The notes beneath the pieces are model-generated. The model ran no database searches. It saw only the letters and a list, made by a program, of their open reading frames with translations, and had not been told where the DNA came from. The position numbers and the translations under genes are program-made. A stretch of 7,243 nt of DNA from an uncultured Cryptobacterium sp. GTDB lineage: Bacteria; Actinomycetota; Coriobacteriia; Coriobacteriales; Eggerthellaceae. Shown here in pieces: positions 4,857-7,243 of this stretch (position 1 is its first letter; every line of letters starts with the position of its first letter). The DNA lies in NCBI GenBank assembly GCA_900554685.1, contig USIG01000088.1:1-7243 (forward strand), read 5' to 3'.

Positions 4857-5711
4857 ATGCTTTATAAGACTTTATCTAATGGAGTAGAAATGCCCATGCT
4901 GGGCTATGGCGTTTTTCAAATTGACGATACTGAAACGCAACGCTGCGTAAGCGACGCTCTTTCATGTGGTTATCGCCTTATTGATACTGCTCAAGCATAT
5001 GGAAATGAACGTGGCGTAGGAGCAGCTATAGCTGAAAGCGATATTCCACGTGAAGATCTTTTTGTCGTAAGCAAGGTATGGGTCTCAAACTACGGTGAAG
5101 GTAAGACCTATGAGTCTATTAAGCACTCCCTTGAACTACTTGGTCTCGAGCAAATCGATCTTATGTTACTGCATCAGGCATACAATGATTACTATGCAGC
5201 ATGGCGTGATATGGAACGTGCTTATAAAGAAGGTCTTGTTCGTGCAATTGGCGTATCAAACTTCGATCCCATTCGTTTGCTTGATATTTGCACGTTTGCT
5301 GACATTGAACCAATGGTAAATCAAGTCGAAACCCATGTTTTCTGGCAACAGCATGCCGCTCACGAAAACATGGAAAATCTTGGTGTTGCTCACATGTCCT
5401 GGGGTCCTTTTGCTGAAGGGGCAAATGGATTCTTTACCAATCCTTTGCTGAGTGAAATCGGAGCTCAATACGGCAAAAGTGTCGGACAAGTGGCGTTGCG
5501 CTATCTTCTTGACGAAGGAATTATAGTAATCCCGAAATCAAGCCATAAAGAACGCATGGAAGAAAACTTTGCCGTAGAAGATTTTACGCTCAGCGACGAA
5601 GATAAGGTAAAAATCACCGAACTCGATTGCAATCATTCTCTTTGCTTTGACCACACCGATACTAATTTAATTGGTGGTTTATTACATATGATCAAAGGAC
5701 AAATTGACTAG
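4857..5711 (+). CDS. aldo/keto reductase, NADPH-dependent (diketogluconate-reductase-like)
   Basis: This cytoplasmic oxidoreductase reduces an aldehyde or ketone with NADPH. The 284 residues follow the AKR barrel: N-terminal beta-hairpin (LSNGVEMPMLGYGVF, 6-20), the catalytic tetrad Asp43 and Tyr48 (LIDTAQAYGNE), Lys73 (VVSKVW) and His106 (LMLLHQ), GVSNF (132-136), MSWGPFAEG (180-188) and the cofactor-phosphate loop IPKSSHKERMEEN (225-237). This is closest to the bacterial small AKRs annotated as 2,5-diketo-D-gluconate reductases, but that name does not fix a substrate. The normal 'LLHWP' reads LLHQAY, so the active-site pocket differs from the type sequences. The start is the family's normal N-terminus, although the ribosome site (AAAGCGAG) is weak. 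The gene is divergent from a LysR-type regulator and convergent with another, overlapping its stop. Confidence 0.93.
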   Translation: MLYKTLSNGVEMPMLGYGVFQIDDTETQRCVSDALSCGYRLIDTAQAYGNERGVGAAIAESDIPREDLFVVSKVWVSNYGEGKTYESIKHSLELLGLEQIDLMLLHQAYNDYYAAWRDMERAYKEGLVRAIGVSNFDPIRLLDICTFADIEPMVNQVETHVFWQQHAAHENMENLGVAHMSWGPFAEGANGFFTNPLLSEIGAQYGKSVGQVALRYLLDEGIIVIPKSSHKERMEENFAVEDFTLSDEDKVKITELDCNHSLCFDHTDTNLIGGLLHMIKGQID

Positions 5712-6559
5712 CTTCTAAGCGAAGAAACTATCTCTTTCACTCTCTCAGGAGCATCAAGGAGTGCAACTACATAAAACGTCGCGTGCGCATCTGCATCATG
5801 GATAGGAATACGTACGCGACGTGGTTTCTGCTCATCGTCGTGCGAAAATTGCGTTACATCAGTTACGAACCCCAATAAATCGGAGGTACGCAAGAGCTGA
5901 TCAAGCACATTACTATCGCTTTGCTCAATAAAGCAGGCATTCGGCATAGCACTCTTCACCACTTCTCCCCAAAATCCAACCTCTGAATTCATAAGAAACG
6001 TACGTCCATCAAGATCAGCAAAGCTCACAGTCGTTTTTTGAGCAAGATCGTCGTGGATTGGAGTATAGACATAGAGATTTTCGACCATCAAAGGAGTACA
6101 AGAAACATTAGGAAAGCCCAAAGGTTTTCGGGTCACAATAACATCAGCAGAACGATCAAGAAGCCTTCGCTCCACTTCACGTTCTTCTTCCACAAGTTCA
6201 GAGGTTAAGATGGTTCCTGGGAAATGACCAACCACCTGCGAGGTGAGATTCCAAACGGGAGCAGGGGCAACTGAAACCACATGAATAGTACGATTACGCC
6301 GTACGAGTTCATCGAACGTATCACGCATACGACGCTCTTCGGCCAAGATAGCGCGGGCATGAATGAGTGCATGTTGTCCCGCATCATTGAGTTCTGCATG
6401 ATTTCGGGTACGAAAGAAAAGTTCGCATCCTAATTCTCGTTCTAAAGCACGCATAGAACGAGAAATGGAAGGCTGAGAAGTGTGAAGCATCTCTGCGGCT
6501 GCAGAAAAGGTACCACTGCGTGCTATTGCATCAAGTTGACGAAGCTGTTCAAATTCCAT
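5708..6559 (-). CDS. LysR-type transcriptional regulator
   Basis: I chose the ATG at 6557-6559, giving 283 residues, because MEFEQLRQLDAIA is the normal LysR N-terminus and GAGAGG lies six bases upstream. The frame is open to a GTG at 6613, but the extra 18 residues are not LysR-like. The winged helix-turn-helix spans about 1-60 (SGTFSAAAEMLHTSQPSISR at 15-34, then LGCELFFRT), with LNDAG in place of the usual LTPAG. The linker helix runs to about 88, and the effector domain follows (about 92-280). The effector and target are unknown. It is convergent with the aldo/keto reductase, sharing a CTAG so that both TAG stops overlap. The neighbouring gene upstream encodes a ferredoxin-type protein, but 370 bases separate them. 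A T-N11-A dyad upstream suggests autoregulation. Confidence 0.92.
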   Translation of the reverse strand: MEFEQLRQLDAIARSGTFSAAAEMLHTSQPSISRSMRALERELGCELFFRTRNHAELNDAGQHALIHARAILAEERRMRDTFDELVRRNRTIHVVSVAPAPVWNLTSQVVGHFPGTILTSELVEEEREVERRLLDRSADVIVTRKPLGFPNVSCTPLMVENLYVYTPIHDDLAQKTTVSFADLDGRTFLMNSEVGFWGEVVKSAMPNACFIEQSDSNVLDQLLRTSDLLGFVTDVTQFSHDDEQKPRRVRIPIHDADAHATFYVVALLDAPERVKEIVSSLRS

Positions 6560-6597
6560 GACAAACCTCTCTGCATCTCTTCCGAAGAAATACCTAG

Positions 6598-6610
6598 TCA
6601 GCATGCCTGA
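6598..6610. promoter_or_regulatory. LysR-box-like T-N11-A dyad
   Basis: TCAG-CATGC-CTGA fits T-N11-A with dyad symmetry (GTCAG/CTGAC if extended by one base on each side). It lies about 40-50 bases upstream of the chosen start of the second LysR-type gene. Its position is natural for autoregulation and supports the shorter start, since the longer reading frame would place it inside coding sequence. Confidence 0.5.
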
Positions 6611-6785
6611 CACGAATACTAAAAGTACTCTAGTTCTTTTTTTAGTGAATTCAAAGGGCTTTACACTCTTTCGTTATAACTCTTTCGCCAACATAGACTT
6701 CTCAGTCCTATCGAAGAATTCTAAGCTAATCGAAGCAAGCAAACTGAGGAGATGAGTTTACGTGGCATATAAGGCCTATGGATGC

Positions 6786-6799
6786 TAGCCGATCGGCTA
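6786..6799. promoter_or_regulatory. 14-bp perfect palindrome
   Basis: TAGCCGATCGGCTA is self-complementary and much richer in G+C than its surroundings. It is about 230 bases upstream of the second LysR-type gene and about 130 bases beyond the end of the ferredoxin gene. It could be a regulator site; it has no T run and is not a terminator. Confidence 0.4.
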
Positions 6800-6875
6800 A
6801 TGTTATTCAGATCAGTTTTACTTATCAACTAAACGCTTCCTTACATTACAAAACCCTTTAACCTGCCCACTGTCT

Positions 6876-6924
6876 GTTTTATAAACGCATTAAAGTGTTT
6901 TGCTTATTACTAAGTTTATAAAAC
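6876..6924. repeat. 11-bp inverted repeat downstream of the ferredoxin gene
   Basis: GTTTTATAAAC (6876-6886) and GTTTATAAAAC (6914-6924) are perfect reverse complements with a 27-base loop, starting seven bases after the ferredoxin stop. The arms are AT-rich and no T run follows on the minus strand, so it is not a standard terminator. It may slow transcription, protect the mRNA end or bind a protein. Confidence 0.55.
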
Positions 6925-6930
6925 GTACTT

Positions 6931-7243
6931 TTAGGAAAGATTATTTGCAGCAATGATTTCATTGAGCGAAACATGCTCATTACGAAAGCGTGCCTCAGGA
7001 TTACTCTCTCCCATTGGCAACTCAAATGCACCTGAAGGGCACGCATGGATACAGGCAAGACAAGCGTTACATCCCTCTCCCGATAAGGCATTTCGTACCG
7101 CAATACCGTCTTCGTTAAATGAAATACATCCAGCAGGACATACCTTTATACAAGTTCCACAACCCGTACACGTACCCTCATCAATAACCAAAAAATCTTT
7201 TAACGCTGTTGGAGTAAACGAAAGCCCACGCGAAAGGAACTGT
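6931..7243 (-). CDS. 2x[4Fe-4S] ferredoxin-domain protein, N-terminus outside the window
   Basis: Only the last 104 or so codons are visible; the frame is open to the window edge (upstream residues read ...SRGLSFTPTALKDFL before VIDEGTC), so the gene is 5'-partial and the TTG at 7191 is not its start. Two cluster motifs are seen: CTGCGTCIKVCP and CNACLACIHACP, each C-x2-C-x2-C-x3-C-P, for two [4Fe-4S] clusters. A tail NPEARFRNEHVSLNEIIAANN follows. The spacing, the wording around the cysteines and this tail recall the C-terminal part of EFR1-type proteins, which put a flavodoxin-like domain before the ferredoxin; the missing N-terminus would decide. Likely role is cytoplasmic electron transfer. 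The longer stretch between the clusters (22 residues) is typical of such non-minimal ferredoxins. Confidence 0.85.
   Translation of the reverse strand, partial: QFLSRGLSFTPTALKDFLVIDEGTCTGCGTCIKVCPAGCISFNEDGIAVRNALSGEGCNACLACIHACPSGAFELPMGESNPEARFRNEHVSLNEIIAANNLS

Larger units (their letters stand above)
6614..6930. other. intergenic region with two symmetric elements and no gene
   Basis: The plus-strand open frame that covers 6558-6755 has no family features and mostly mirrors the LysR upstream region, so I see no protein gene here. A short AGGAG followed by ATG near 6751 leads into only six codons. The stretch contains the 14-bp palindrome at 6786-6799 and the 11-bp inverted repeat at 6876-6924, listed separately. 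No promoter with two good boxes was found for the LysR-type gene. Confidence 0.5.

Noticed and set aside
6560..6613. GTG start for the second LysR-type gene
   Set aside because: The additional 18 residues are not LysR-like, and a better ribosome site precedes the ATG at 6559.

Overview
The window looks like a chromosomal stretch of a moderately low-GC anaerobic actinobacterium, most likely of class Coriobacteriia (inference). The signs are the Coriobacteria-like GalU sequence, a two-cluster ferredoxin domain of EFR1 type, an unusual homocysteine-methyltransferase-like protein coupled to a tiny partner gene, a density of LysR-type regulators, and GAAAGGA-type Shine-Dalgarno sites. No phage, transposon or CRISPR structure was seen.

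Layout, left to right. (1) 33-1180, minus strand: a translationally coupled pair, a TIM-barrel protein of the homocysteine S-methyltransferase family that has lost all three zinc cysteines, followed (TAATG overlap) by an 85-residue hypothetical protein. (2) 1181-1805: a 625-base gap without a convincing protein gene. Its right half reads on the plus strand as a structured RNA: a sigma-70-like promoter at 1446-1474, four stem-loops with CCCC-containing loops, linkers rich in CCUCC, and a strong intrinsic terminator at 1747-1777. This resembles the actinobacterial 6C RNA idea (C-rich hairpin loops) but has more hairpins, and it is the most interesting item here. (3) 1806-2618, minus: galU, UTP-glucose-1-phosphate uridylyltransferase, which shares that terminator from the other side. 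(4) 2717-2880, plus: tRNA-Ala(CGC) with its own promoter and terminator. (5) 2969-3409, minus: a small four-helix membrane protein of unknown function. (6) 3654-5711: a LysR-type regulator (minus) divergent from an aldo/keto reductase (plus). The 300-base gap between them holds a cluster of dyads and a symmetric pair of divergent TTTACA promoters. (7) 5708-6559, minus: a second LysR-type regulator, convergent with the reductase. The two genes share a CTAG whose two strands supply both TAG stops. (8) 6931-7243, minus: the C-terminal part of a ferredoxin-domain protein that runs off the window.

How the parts work together: the first LysR protein probably controls the divergent reductase gene and itself (inference from position and dyads). 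The second LysR protein has a T-N11-A dyad just upstream of its start, suggesting autoregulation. The C-rich RNA could act on Shine-Dalgarno sequences of mRNAs elsewhere in the genome; no target can be established from this window.
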